Shown: positions 9,521 through 22,360, numbered from the stretch's first letter. The stretch is 64,000 nt of DNA from Isoetes taiwanensis (GCA_021234155.1 JAJEKV010000084.1:1880545-1944544), one strand, 5' to 3'. The notes: generated by a model from the sequence alone, not told the origin. Translations and numbers: made by a program.

Positions 9521-10825
9521 AATATCTTTCAAAATTTAACTCAACAAATTTATCAACCACAATAATCCCAAAGGAAAAATTTCAACTAGCTTCAAATAAG
9601 CTTTCTTGATATTCAGCAAATCTTTTCCTCAACCACACATTCAACAATGTATTACCCTTAGTCAACAATAAGGTATACAATTGTTTATCTTAAGATAATA
9701 CTTCAAACTTTCAAATAAAGAGTAGGATATTGTGTAAGTAAGAAAAACACTGCAGTAAAACTTGTCCTTCCTTTACAAGGTCGACACAACTGCAATTCCG
9801 GCTCAAAACCACTGGTGAATGGATCCATCTCTTCTGTGTATCCGTCTCTGTCGATTGCTTGCTCTTATAGCCCCTGGAGTCTACCGACAAGGCTACAAAT
9901 CTGGACTTGATAAACTTGCCAGTCCCGGAAGAAAGGTCTTGCGATATATCCCACAGGCATACCGCTGAAAATGAAACTTTTGACCATTGACTTTTATTGT
10001 TCAATGGTCGAGCTCTCCTTGTACAATTTTAACTTCATATGTAACTTCACCATTTAAATTTAACAACCTAATCTCCATTATTCAAACAGTGCACCTGCTT
10101 CTGCTTTCACCTGCCTGGCACCAGTGAAATGATCACATTATTATGCAATGATTTTATTTTCTAACAAAAGTGACATTCCCCTATACAGTACTACATAAGT
10201 AACATTGCCGTAAGCAATGTTGCTTGCTTTAAAAAGTAGCTTTCTAATTTAAACATATTAAAATTAGATTTATTTCATCGTCATAGACCATATAGAAGAA
10301 AAAGAACAACACCTTGTTACTTATGTGTCTTAACCTCGCACGATTATTGGTATAGATGTCATTTCACCTATCTAGTGTTGGCATTGCAAGTCTGCATTGA
10401 CTCCACATTTGCACCACTTTAGGTTCAGTTACACGATCTTTAAGAGCAACATACGGTTAATCTGAACACGTCGATGAGAACAGTATTGATGACATAAAAA
10501 GCAAAGACATTAAATTGAGCTTCTCTGAGATAAGACTATATAGTCATATAATGTTTGCTCCTGATACAGGAATCTTGTACTGCCTTCGTGGAAATCATGT
10601 ATTGCGTATCATGTTGCCAAATGTTAACTTAAGATCATCATTATGTCTTATCCGCTTCAGATTCTTGCCTCTATTGAAAGTATCTGCTTAAAGGCTTAGC
10701 ATATTCTTCTCTAATCTTGCCTTGATGACCCATCTGATCCCAAGAATCTGACAAATCTATGGAGCATTGACAGTTTTTGATAAGAAAACTATATGTATTC
10801 AATCCATTCCAGAGTCTTTATTCGT
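9521..10825. other. Intergenic, no gene recognised
   Basis: AT-rich. No ORF with a recognisable domain on either strand. It contains short palindromic bits such as AACATTGCCGTAAGCAATGTT near 10201. Confidence 0.4.
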
Positions 10826-10948
10826 TTTTCTAATGGGATATAGAAGAATGTCTGTTAGTATTGCATCATTGTCCACCCAAAAGAACCACTTTGTTTGGGG
10901 ATGTACTAACATGATCATCCTTAATGGCGGCAGCATATCTTAAGAACC
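10826..10948 (-). pseudogene. Glycosyltransferase family 34 fragment
   Basis: One minus-strand frame reads MIMLVHPQTKWFFWVDNDA followed by ILTDILLYPI. This resembles the DxD region of plant GT34 enzymes (xyloglucan xylosyltransferases and relatives), where a Pro-containing helix precedes a WWxDSDALFTD-type motif. The Asp-Asn-Asp triplet would be the metal-binding motif. The frame breaks on both sides and the rest of the domain is not found nearby, so this is a relic. The call rests on a short motif. Confidence 0.45.
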
Positions 10949-12852
10949 TGCAATTTGGAGATCCAATCCCGCCATTTGTAAAAAAAAAAAAATTGAATCC
11001 CATAAATGTGGCTGTGATCTAGTTTTTGTTCTTCATGGAGTCCACATGAATACCTCTTCTACATGCATGCGAACTCAGCTACGACTCCACTGTCGTTCAA
11101 AACACCCACTCCAAATAGAAATTCTTCAGTATTCACGGGTTTCATGTTGAGCTTAGCTCTAATGCGATCTCATCCTTCAATTCAAACCTCTCCAATAATC
11201 TTGGCCTTTTAGATAAACATACGAAGCATATCCCTTGTGCACCACATCCATCCCTCGGGTTTGCCCTTCGGGCAACTTAATAATTCTGGTTCGGGAAATA
11301 CCAAGGTCTAATAACATCTGTCCAGCATATTTGAAATTTAGCAAGTAGCATAAAATTTGCAAGAAATTTTACTCCTCTAAAGTCTTGGTTTCTCTTTAGC
11401 GTCCTAAGTAGCTAGGTCGAATTTTAGATTAGCAAGTAAGTCTAAAAGTCATAAAAAATCTTCCTTCCCACCTGGGCTGGAATTTGACGGCTTTCATGCC
11501 TGTTTTTTGGGATTTTTGCCCGTCAAAACAGCTAAAAGGGAAATTTGTATTGCAAATGAAGGGCAGTACTTGGGCAATTGCCCATCATAGAGAAGGGCAA
11601 CTAGAAGACCCGCACGTCATTTGAAAAACTAGGAACATAGAATTGGCTATCTTTTTTTTGCTATATATCTACATAAATTATACAACTTATATTATTATAT
11701 TATTGAATAATACATATATACAACTAAACAAGTTACAACCCAAATTTTAAAAAGCTTAAAATATACATAAGAAACCATTCCGTTGCATGCATTAAATTTT
11801 TTTTTTTTTTATTAATGCATGCACCACCAACCAACCAACCAAATACCAAAATTATCAACCATTGAATTTTCTATTCCTAAAATCAAGGGAAATTTTTCAT
11901 GACTCTAGCCTGGATCTTGACTTGGCGCCCACCCTCGACCAAAGTGAGTGCTATCAAAATGCTATTAAGAGTGCTACAAGATCTAACATGAAGTTAGAAA
12001 CACTTGATGCCACAATGTGTATATCATTTTGTGGGATGAACCATTTGAAAGCATAGACTGGCAAGCGTGCTACAAGGATTGGTATGAATCGAAGCAAAGA
12101 GGAGCAATGCCACTTGGATAAGTAGAGGAGCAATGCCACTTGGATAAGTTGATGTGATTGATTTGAAACTTAAAACTAACATTAAATTTGATTATGTCAA
12201 TTATGAACTTATAACAAAAATTTGCTTTGTTCTACGATTTTTAGGAAAAGAAAAATGGTTTGTGTCATCTTAAATTTTTCTGTATGGCATTTGTACAAAC
12301 TTCACGCAAAAGGCTAAAATTATTTCGTCCGTCCTTGAAAATTAAGGGCAGACTGTCAAATTCAAGCACTGCTTCCCACCTCGAAAGAACCCAGCTAATA
12401 CCGGTGCACACGTTTGCTGGTACGTTCTAAATTCAACAAAACAAATTAATGTCATTGTGGTCACAATAATTGAAGCACACGTTTGCTAGTCTGTTCTAAA
12501 TTAAAAAACGTCACTGTGGTCACAATGATTGAAGCACGAAATCAATCTTGTATACCATATGCAGGGAATAAATGTAACATGTTTGGGTTGAACATTTCTT
12601 TCCTCGAGTGACATTTCTTTCTTTTCTGGCTTTGTCGGGTTGCACATAAATTCTCAAATAAATAATGCATTTTATGCATGCAGTTGAAAGCAAGAAATAA
12701 GGGCAAGGACTTTATATACACCATATTAGGGGACAGGACTACTAGGCGCAGCGTTTAATTCTAAGGGGTACAACCATGGTCCAGATGGAGCAACAGTGAG
12801 CCATTTGGAAGTCCATGCACTGCTATCTGTAAGCAACTTTGAACATACTAGT
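10949..12852. other. Intergenic, no gene recognised
   Basis: AT-rich. A small hairpin GCATGCATTAA / TTAATGCATGC flanks a T-run (about 11784-11822). A 26-bp unit starting AGAGGAGCAATGCCACTTGG is doubled at about 12097-12148. The ORF at 11177-11362 (-) has an intact-looking reading but I do not recognise it. Confidence 0.4.
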
Positions 12853-13708
12853 CTATTTGATACTTATTTCTCCCCAAATCTTGTTCCAGTCCATGTCTTC
12901 CATAAAATCATCAGACCATTGTTGCAGCTTGAAATCATTAGAAGAATCTGCACTTCCCCACTGTTTAATTAGAAAAAATGACGGATCTGGTGACTGGTTT
13001 CTGTCATCACGTAATAGCCCACATGGATCATCACGTAACACTAACCCTGATGATGTTCCTGTTGATAAATCTGCAGCAGGATCAGAACCACAATGCCATG
13101 CTAAAAAAGATGGTGCTTTTGTGCTAACTGTATTTTTTTCTCCATTAAGAACTGCCACATTCTCATTATCACATTCTTCTTTCTCAGCCTTTGAAGATGT
13201 CTTGGGACATACATGCTGCGCCTTTTTGAAATAAACCTTGCAGAAGTTTTTGACCTCGTTATCCGATCTGCCTGGTAGTTGCTTTGCAATGCAAGACCAC
13301 CTGCAACGTTACATTGGCCTTCCACAAACGTTAAAATCAATTCAACACATCATAACAAGAATTCCACTTACCTGTTACCAAACTTAGAGTGCATGCTAAC
13401 AATTAACTCTTGTTCTTGAATAGAAAAACCACCCCTTTTTAGATCAGGTCTGAGGTAATTTAGCCATCTAAGTCTACAGCTCTTGCCACAACGGTCTAAT
13501 CCTGTTACGCGCTGACTATAAGTTATTGATGTTAAAAGCCTATTGCCTATATTAAAAATGAGAACACACTACCAGCTTCAATAGGCACGAGACTCCAAGA
13601 TCTGATTCCATTGGATTGAATGAAGTCCGCAAGGCAAGCGTCTTCATCAGGAGACCACAATCCTTTTTTGATCTTTCTAGATCCTGAGCAGCATAAACAT
13701 GTCTTCAT
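12853..13708 (-). CDS. R2R3-MYB transcription factor (three exons)
   Basis: Exons on the minus strand: 13708-13573, 13501-13372 and 13300-12853. The splice sites are GT-AG and sit at the classic R2R3-MYB positions; the model gives 237 residues. Exon 1 begins [20 protein letters not shown] and carries the first part of R2. Exon 2 carries [20 protein letters not shown] and starts R3 with FGNR. Exon 3 continues [19 protein letters not shown]. The start ATG gives the usual short lead before KGLWSP. The C-terminal region (about 150 residues) is acidic near its end, as in an activation domain. One oddity is that R3 helix 3 ends KNFCKV, where the family has a conserved Trp (KNFWN). The protein should bind DNA in the nucleus; the subgroup and target genes cannot be told from here. 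Confidence 0.85.
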
Positions 13709-16292
13709 CTTGGTCTTTTGATTCACATAGGTTGGGCCTGAATTAAAAGAGAAGCTATATAGTAATTTTGTTTTTATTCCAAGACTCCCTGTTTCAAAGT
13801 AATTTGTTTTTGTTCCTAGACTCCTAAACAGGGATAGAAGTTGACCATGTTGGGATCCGTACTTACCTGCTACCATTTGCACCCTACAATAGCGCATACA
13901 ACTTGCCACAAGGTGACGAATTTCTCTCTTGTTTCTTAGACACATGTATTTCACAGCTAGCACCATGTCAAATCATTTCCTCCATCATGTCAAATATGCC
14001 ATCTGCATAGGTGACAATTGTATATCAGCGTTCTTGGAACTCTCAAGTCAACATTGGACCTAGCTACTATTCCCCAACACCCAGACACAGAACTTTTTGA
14101 CAATAATCCTAAATGAATGATAAAAAAAACTCACACTCATATTTTCAGGTAAATGACAAACTTCCTTTTTGAAGCCACTTCGTGATACAAAACCACGTAG
14201 ACAAGTTCACTTAAGGGACATCATCAAAAAGAAACATTCTTGTAGTCATGAATTTTTTGGCCTCTCCCCCTTTTTCTTTAAGGACGACAGTTCTACATTC
14301 ATACTGACATCACTACAGCACGACCTGTTCTTCCTGAGGGTTTGCTATCTTCTAATATTCCTTGTTGTTTATCTCGTTTGCCAAACAATTGTGCTTCATT
14401 GAGAACTTATTGGTTTATGACATTTGAGACCATTTTAGAGTGCCTTAAAATCTGTTTAAAGCTTGAAGCCGGAGAATTTCTTGTAAGGATTTAAAGGAAT
14501 GAGGGCACATTCTACTTGATCCAGATGAATTTGGAAATATATGTTAAGAATAGTCCTGTATAGAATGATAATCCAAGTGTAGGGAAAATAGTATATCACG
14601 AACAAACCACATTTCAGCTTACAGTTTCTCCCTTCCTACGAAAAATCCAGCAGTCTGATTTGAACTTACAGTTCGATTCTCCCTTCCTTCTAAATATGCA
14701 GCAGCCCTTCCTTCTAAATATGCAGCAGCCATGCAGTGGTTAGGTCCTTGTAAATCCGTTTAGTCAATCTGTTTGTCACAATTTGCCATGACACTATTCT
14801 TTGTAATGACCAATCACAGAAACCGGCATGATAAGGTAGACTATTTGAGCACGATTTTTAGTAATTAATGTAAAAAAAATTGATTACTCTTCCGTATGAT
14901 GGAGCTATGTACATATAAGAGAGGGCATACAAGGCTAGGTATACCACAGCAGCTGGACCAGGTAACTTGGGGACTACCATGTCCCTTCAAAGTGTATGCC
15001 TAGACTAAGGCATAAGGACAATATAAATATTACCTTCCCACAACAAAAAGTCCATGTAAATGCATATGCTAGTAACAGGACCCTGTTTAAGATTTGAAAG
15101 AGCATATTTAATTGGGTAACATGGTCTTATGAACTGATTAAGCTGAATCTTATAAATTAGTTAATCAAAGTACTGAATCATCCAATGTATATATTAGCTC
15201 CATATTATGATATTTTATGCTCAAATCAATAACTTCCCAAGACTCTTAGAACGCCTCCACATGAAAGGAATTACATCTAACAATTGCGAAAAGTTAGTAT
15301 GATGTTTGGCAAAGTAGGGTAGCAAAATGTAAAATGGTTAATGACGCTCTAAAAGGGGGGTAATCAGATTGAATGGTAACTATACCTGTTTAATCCTGGG
15401 CCAGCACATAGACGTCATGCATCATTTCTGGCATTGGCACACCAAGTTTTTGATGCAATACCTTTCTCTAACACAAGCAGCCAAACACTTGTTACACAAT
15501 CCAAACCTTATATCACAGAAATCCACCATTTCACCTCCTAATTTTGATTCCAATTTGGTGCCAACCTAAGATTGACAACCAGATGCCAGAATCCAAAATC
15601 AAATAGCAGCCATAATGATAAATTTGCAACCCATTTTTCTGCAGAAACCTCCTCAAACTTCCAACTGATCTACTGCCTCTCTTCTATCTGGGGTTATTCA
15701 TCAATCTTTATTGGCTTTCTGAAGCTTTCTTTATCTGCAATCTTTAATAATGTGCCCATGTGCAATTATTGACGACTTGCAGTAGTTAGTAAATTCCTAG
15801 TAAATGGTGCATGTAATGCAATTTAGAAACTCTCATAATATTTTATTCCATTTCGATAACAACAGCAACAGCTTTGTATCACGTACAATTTTAGGACATA
15901 GGAGTTGAAAAAACGTTTCCTTGATCTGTACATCACAGGCATCTGCTGCATGCCCACCCTCCATTCCTCAACGAGCTCCATTTTAAGAATTTTGTGACTT
16001 TCAAAATTGAAAGACTTGAAGAATGTTCTGGTGCTCAAGGGTACTCAGTCTCAATACTGAAAAATGTATCAGACTTATAGACTGGTCACCTGAAGCATAA
16101 TTAGCCATAAAATTAATGGAACAAATCATCCATCACAACACTCGTAACTATACATGAAGCCCCTCTTAGTACATGGATAAATGCAACATTAATCATCTGG
16201 AGTCTAGGGTAGGATACCTCACCGCCAGTATCAAACTCAAGATTAAAGGTCTTTAGGACGCTAGGAGAGATCTAGAATGCACTTAGATACAA
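13709..16292. other. Intergenic, no gene recognised
   Basis: Presumed promoter of the MYB gene at the low end. A 25-bp unit containing CCCTTCCTTCTAAATATGCA is doubled at about 14690-14735. No domain-bearing ORF was seen in either strand. Confidence 0.4.
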
Positions 16293-18215
16293 TCAGGAAG
16301 ATGACATTCTTAATTTCAATGCACCATGCCTAGCAATCTGGTAGCTGAAAAGAAATTCATGAGCACTCTCACCCAGCAGTATATTATCATGCATCCTGCA
16401 AGCGCTAAGAAAGGTTGTCCATAATATAGCACTTGGATTAAATGGCACAGAATCCACAAGGTCTTTTGCCTCATGCAAATGGCCCGCACGACCAAGGAGA
16501 TCAACTACACATGAATAATGGTCGGTTGAGGGCTGAAATAAATGAGCATGGCTTATAGAAATAAAATAGTGAAGACCCTCATTTAACAGGCCTATATGAC
16601 TACAAGCTGTAAGAATGGAATTAAAAGTGATACGGTCAGCTTTAAATCCATGAGACTGCATTTGCGCAAATAATTTAAGAGCATGAATCCCGTCTCCATG
16701 TTCGGCATATCCTGAGATCATTGCTGTCCATGACACCATATTTTGTTTATAGATTTTGTTAAATGTCTCAGCGGCTTCCTTAATACTTCCACATTTTGCA
16801 TACATGGCAATGGCAGCACTGCCCACAAACACATCTGTCTCCAATCCAATCTTCAATATACCATTATGGATATGCTTCCCAGAATCCAACGCGCCGAGAT
16901 TTGCACACGCACTCAATGCAGCCACAAATGTAAGCTTGTCTGGAGTTAGACCATAACTTTGCATTTCTTCAAAAAGACAAAGAGCCTCATAGCCATCTCC
17001 ATACTCAGCATACCCTGAGATAATGGTAGTCCACGAAATGACATTTTGCACAGGCATTCTGTCAAAAACTTTACGGGCATCTTCGACACTGCAACATTTG
17101 ACATACATATCAATAAGTGCATTTTTAACAACGTTGATCTCCAACCCAACTTTCAAAAGACAGCCATGTGTAAGCTTTCCTTGTTCTAGATATTTTTCAG
17201 AGGAGCAGCCACTCAATAGGGAGACAAAGGTAACCTCAGTAGGCTTTAAACCATGTTCCTGAATATTATCAAAGAGCTTTAAAGCATTATTACATTCTTC
17301 TTGCTGAACATATGCTGCAATAATTGCATTCCAAGAAACCACATTTCGAATAGGCATCCTGTCAAAGACTTGAGACGCCTGCTCAATGGCACAACATTTC
17401 GCATACAAGCTAACAAGAGTACTAGCAACAAAAACATCTGTTTGCAGCCCAGCTTTGATAAGGTATGCATGGATGCATTTGCTCCATTCTGGGGACTCTC
17501 CATTCCCACAAGCAATTAGGGTGCTTGAAAATGTAATTGGGTCTGGCTCAAAACCCTGTTGTTCCATTTCAATGAAGAGTCGGATAGCTTCATTTGTATG
17601 TCCAAGCTGAGCATATCCTGTAATTATGGCATTCCATGAAACCTTATCCCGCTCATACAATCTACTGAATACTCGAAAAGCATCATCAATACAGTCACAT
17701 TTGGCATACATATCAATCAGTGTATTACCTAAAGTAGTATCAGACACATACTCAATTTGTACAATGTAAGCATGGCAATGCTTGCCCCAGGCTAAAGTTC
17801 CTGCACTGGTACATGCGCTCAACATGGTGACATATGTAACCTTGTTAGGCCTGATAGCTGCTTCTTTAATTTCTTTGAAGATTTGGATAGCCTCATTTGC
17901 ATCGCCAGTTCGCACATAACCTGTGATCATGGTAGTCCATGTAACAATATCTCGTTCAACGATTCTGTCAAAAAGTTGGCATGCATCCAGGATACCTCCA
18001 CACTTGAAATACATATTGACGAGGGCATTCACCAAAGTGATTCCTGGATAGCATCCAAGTTTGATGATGGCAGCATGTGCTTGCCTTCCTCCTGCTAAAG
18101 ACTTGGTATTGACACATTTCTGCAACCAGGATAGATATAGACCTTGATTGTTGGTGTTGATGTCAGATACATATAATGTCAAAGCGTCGGAGGCTAACCG
18201 CACGCTCTTCCTCAT
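16293..18215 (-). CDS. PLS-class pentatricopeptide repeat protein, E domain truncated
   Basis: An intronless 640-codon ORF starting MRKSVRLASDALTLYVSD. From about residue 30 to 600 it is a run of about 15 PPR motifs in P-L-S triplets, with recurring blocks such as NALVNMYFKCGG, LIDMYAKC, VSWNAIITGYAQLGH and LSACANLGALDSGK. Such proteins act in chloroplasts or mitochondria and bind organelle RNA, often at C-to-U editing sites, with each PPR reading one base. The PLS run passes into the start of an E domain (ILWTTFLSACRMHDN) but then ends with a short unrelated tail. There is therefore no full E, E+ or DYW domain; an editing role would need a partner, or the 3' end has been lost. The N-terminus is rich in Arg/Ser but I cannot call the target organelle. 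Confidence 0.85.
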   Translation of the reverse strand: MRKSVRLASDALTLYVSDINTNNQGLYLSWLQKCVNTKSLAGGRQAHAAIIKLGCYPGITLVNALVNMYFKCGGILDACQLFDRIVERDIVTWTTMITGYVRTGDANEAIQIFKEIKEAAIRPNKVTYVTMLSACTSAGTLAWGKHCHAYIVQIEYVSDTTLGNTLIDMYAKCDCIDDAFRVFSRLYERDKVSWNAIITGYAQLGHTNEAIRLFIEMEQQGFEPDPITFSSTLIACGNGESPEWSKCIHAYLIKAGLQTDVFVASTLVSLYAKCCAIEQASQVFDRMPIRNVVSWNAIIAAYVQQEECNNALKLFDNIQEHGLKPTEVTFVSLLSGCSSEKYLEQGKLTHGCLLKVGLEINVVKNALIDMYVKCCSVEDARKVFDRMPVQNVISWTTIISGYAEYGDGYEALCLFEEMQSYGLTPDKLTFVAALSACANLGALDSGKHIHNGILKIGLETDVFVGSAAIAMYAKCGSIKEAAETFNKIYKQNMVSWTAMISGYAEHGDGIHALKLFAQMQSHGFKADRITFNSILTACSHIGLLNEGLHYFISISHAHLFQPSTDHYSCVVDLLGRAGHLHEAKDLVDSVPFNPSAILWTTFLSACRMHDNILLGESAHEFLFSYQIARHGALKLRMSSS

Positions 18216-20120
18216 GCAGTTTTTCCTATTGCCTGCTGCATTCTATCCACCTTGCATCAGAGGAGCTCATCTACGAAACCAACTAAAATGTTTTTTACAT
18301 ACTGAGAGCAGATAATGATGCTAAATCAATACTTTCATTGCTACTTTCATTACGTCCATCATAATAAGCAGAAATTCTTGCCTCTAAAAAACATAACTTG
18401 AAAACATAAAGTTTATTTTGGAGGGCATTTGATGTATAAATTCTTGATTGTATGTTATCGTTGATGAATTCTATCTTGCATTCTGAACCCTGGGATTGGG
18501 AATATTCCGTGCCCATGTGCTTTGATGTTTGATCTAGCCATCTAACAGCGTGTTTGACGGGGCAAGGTCAACCCTACCTTAGGCAACAACTTAGATATGT
18601 TGTTGAATGTATGCAGTACACATTTGTGGCCAAAATACGTAAATGTAAGCTGTCAATTTTTCTGACCTTTCTACCAATGGTGTGTTGCCACGTGGCATAC
18701 ATTCTTTTACGGAATGTTTGGCTCTTTTTGATGATTTGTTTTTCACCTCGCATTCTCAATTTTTACCTTACATTCCAAGTTTTTACCTTACATTCCAAGT
18801 TTTTACCTTACATTCTAACGTTTAACTCTACATTCTATAATTTTTACCTTACATTCTCAAACTTTTACTGAACTCACACAATCAAAATAATCAAAAAATC
18901 AAATTTGACAAGAAAACTTGATTCCATTGAAAAAGTTGCAACAATGCTGATCAAGTAGATCAGAAAGTTTAGATTCAGAAATCGGCCCAGCACCGTACAG
19001 AAAAACAAACTTGGGATCAGCTAGTATGAAGCATAAAAAAGGAGCAGATTTGTGGCAGAGAAGGATGGGATTACGAAAACAGAGACCATAGCAAGTGCCC
19101 ACTTCTAAAATGGGAAAGGGTAAACCCGTTTCAGCATAAAAATCCTCTGAATATAATTCAAGAGCTCTGCATACTCAAATCTGCCAGAAAGAGGTGGTGT
19201 TGGCTGCTTTACCGAAAAATGCTTTGCAAGAAAACCTGGACGTCCAGGCAAAAAAACTCTGCAGGAACAGGGACGCGGCTTTAAAACTCGGCAAGACTCC
19301 AAAACTTGAGAAAAATCTCTTGATAATGAACTGCACAAGAGATAAACAAGTCGTTAGCATGAAAAATAGGAAACAAAGACAAGAAGAGGACTGTGCTTAC
19401 AAAAACTCGCCAAGAAACTCCAAAACTCGGCATACTACTTCAAAAATCGACAAAGATCTCATGAAGCTTGGCAAGAAGATTAAATAACCACCGCGAACAA
19501 AGATTTGTTCAAGATGCAACAAAATATAACAAAAAATAGAAAAATGGCTCGATGAAGACCTCCGGAACAGACTAGCGCCTTCAAAAACTATGCAGCGCCA
19601 TCAAAAACAGCCTCAAAATGCCCTAGCGGCATCAAAAATGGACTGGCGCCGTTCGAGACGCCATAGCCACGCCATAGCAATTCACGAAGGAGAAGAGAGG
19701 GAAAATACCACGTCAGAAAAATTGACAGCTATACATTCGACGTTAGACGAAAAGGCGGTGCCTTTATTTACTGGGGGTCAACTTTTGCCTCGCTACGACG
19801 TATTTGTGGCGTCGGAAAAGTTTCCCATGAATTAAAACCGCCTTTCCTCAGATATAAAAACAAGTTAGGTTAAATTTTGCTTTGTTCTCCAATCTGCGAC
19901 TGCCACGTGGCGAACTTTTAAAACCTGAATGTGACAAAACTTTAGGTTTCTTGGCGGCTACATTTCTTGGCGGCAGCAAACAGCATCGAAGATCAGATTT
20001 ACCCTCGATTTACTCTCGATTCTGAAAGCTTACCCAGCATTCCGAGCAATTTACCCACCATTCCGATCATCTGAACAACTTTACTGCCCACAGAATTTAA
20101 CCTAACCTGTTTTCACGTTT
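18216..20120. other. Non-coding, probable non-autonomous element
   Basis: No credible gene. 18757-18858 is an imperfect tandem array of about five units with the core TTTTTACCTTACATTC. 19560-19680 repeats the theme CAGCGCCATCAAAAA / TGGCGCC, and similar GATGGCGCCACC text occurs just inside the right end of the recombinase element (9283-9360). Together with the hairpin at 20121-20241 this suggests a decayed non-autonomous transposon, but I could not define its left end. Confidence 0.35.
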
Positions 20121-20241
20121 CAAGAAAGGCCATTTAGCTTGCATTCCGGCATGTTAGCAACGCCTCCGCGAAGCGCGGAGGCGTTGGTGAAGGCGGAGGC
20201 GTTGCCGACATGCCGGAATGCAAGCTAAATGGCCTTTCTTG
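20121..20241. repeat. Perfect hairpin with 34-bp arms and GC-rich core
   Basis: 20121-20154 and 20208-20241 are perfect reverse complements (outer CAAGAAAGGCCATTTAGC, inner ATTCCGGCATGT). The core holds three versions of CAACGCCTCCGC or its complement. It is strikingly GC-rich compared with its AT-rich surroundings. Confidence 0.9.
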
Positions 20242-20714
20242 AATACAAGAAGGTTAAACATTACACTCCACGCTGCAACACAAGGAACCTATACATAAAA
20301 CAAATAACTTCATAATGAAGAGCAAGCCGAGAAGTCCAACCCCTTGTGCTATCGCGCATATTGTGAGGCATGTCAACCCTTAAAGGGAAGGGGCTAATCT
20401 CATGCATGGCGCAGATGCATGAAAGCAAGAATATGACAAGCACACAGAGATTATAACAATTTTTTTTTTTCCAATTTTCCAGTTTTGTTTCAAGCACACT
20501 TTTTTTCCCCTTTCTCACAACATTTTCGTTTTTTCTTTCCACACATCACATTTCATCCTTTACCTCAAGCAATACACATTTTCCCACCTCGATTCTCAAC
20601 ACCAGAACCTGCAAGCAAGCATAAGAAGGGTAAGAAAACAAGTTAAAATGAACAAATCCACCACTCAGTTATTATTCCCCACAGAATTGTGCCTCTTAGC
20701 AAGAGCGTCTATCC

Positions 20715-22360
20715 ACTGGAGCTCCCTAAGCAGAGACGCCTAGCCAAATTCATATGTGTCCTTAAGTACGCTCTCTCAAATGTGGTTACTTCCACCTCTT
20801 ATTGAGGGAAAGCTGAGTGCTTGGGCGGAGGAGACTGGAGTGAGAGCCAAAGGGCAGGCAGGATTTAGGCCTCAACATTCCACAATAGACCAGCTGATAA
20901 CTTTGCATGCTATCATGGAGAATGTGAAGGGGAAGAAAAAACCGTTGTTTATGGCATTTATAGACTATACTAAGGCATTTGACATAGTGCCCCGCAAGAA
21001 ATTATGGGACCGAATGGAGGTTTTGAATGTTTCGCTTGAACTAAGAACAGCTACTCAGAAATTATATGAAAAAGTCTTAGTGGAGCTCTCAAGATCTTGG
21101 TCTGATATTTGTAAGCAACGCATAATCAGCAATATTGGGGTGAAACAAGGATGCTCACTCTCTCCGACACTTTTTGGTATCTTTATAGATGAACTCGAAG
21201 ATTGGATTTTGTATAATGGTGGTCCAGGAGCAATTCTAGCTGAAGATGTGATATCCTTATTGTTGTATGCAGATGATGTAGTCTTAATTGCAAGGACGAA
21301 GCAAGGATTGGACAAACATTTGAAAATTCTAGCTGCATTTTATGATAAAACTGGTTTGGAGGTGAATATCTCCAAGACAAAAGTTATGATGGTGGGCACG
21401 CTTGCCAAACATGCATTTTGTTATAAAGGGCAGCAGTTGGAGACAGTGACCTCTTTCAAATATTTAGGGATCATCTTTGAAAATAATTATAGGTAGAACC
21501 AATGTGTTGAACAAAGGTGCAACAATGGATTAAGAGCCTTGTGTGCACTCTAGAAACAATATAGTAGAAGTTATTTATGGGATTGGTCCATGAAAAAGAT
21601 GCTCTTTAAGACTTTGGTCCAAATGGTAGTCCTGTATGGATGTGAGGTTTGGGGTCTGAGTCTTTCAACTAATCTGTGGATTGAGAAACTGCAAAAAAGA
21701 TTTATGTACTCTGAACTAGGTGTCAAAATGCAGACATCGTATGCTATAATGTTGGCAGAAGGAGGGTTGCTCCCTTTGGAAGGGGAAGCTATAGTGCAAT
21801 TTGCGGCATATGTTGCCAAAGTCCGTCGATGGAAGATGATCGCCTACCACATATTGCTTTGCGTGCTAGCAAGGACAAGGATGGTGTCATGATGCGGATG
21901 TCTGGTTAAAGAAGTGGAATATGAATTTGGATGAACTAATGGGCAGTAAAGAAGATGTACCTAAGCTAGTAATTGAGCGTGTATATGAAAAGTTATGGAG
22001 GACACCAGAGACTAAAATGTTGTTCTACCGTACATCAATAAATCCAGGACTTACGGAAGCCAAGTATTTATCTAATGGTGTCTCCTTGCATTTTAGGCAT
22101 GTGATGGCTCGCATGAGACTTAGCTCGCATTATCTGAAGATGGAGACTGGAAGGTGGTGCACAGAATACCTCGAGATAGATGCATATGCAAGTTCTGTGA
22201 AGGTGGTCACATTGAGGATGATTTTCACACCTTGCTCTATTGCTCAGCATACGAGGATATCAGGCACAAGTACAGGATACATGAAAAGACATTGCCATAA
22301 CGTTTTAATCTCCCAACCTTGAAAATTTGTCATTTTATATTTGATGTACTCCATGTTAGA
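20715..22360 (+). mobile_element. LINE (non-LTR retrotransposon) reverse transcriptase, degenerate
   Basis: The ORF at 20756-21496 carries the reverse transcriptase blocks KGQAGFRPQHSTIDQL, FIDYTKAFD, GVKQGCSLSPTLF and the catalytic YADDVV. The frame then breaks repeatedly. 21590-21892 carries LVQMVVLYGCEVWG and 21921-22322 carries RMRLSSHYLKMETGRWC, both typical of the C-terminal region of this LINE group. The 5' part (endonuclease and start of RT) is missing, as in a 5'-truncated insertion. The start at 20715 is approximate and the first ATG is not a real start. Confidence 0.8.

Noticed and set aside
18757-18858. CRISPR-like array
   Set aside because: Units are about 20 bp, contiguous and imperfect, with no unique spacers; it is a simple tandem repeat in a plant genome.
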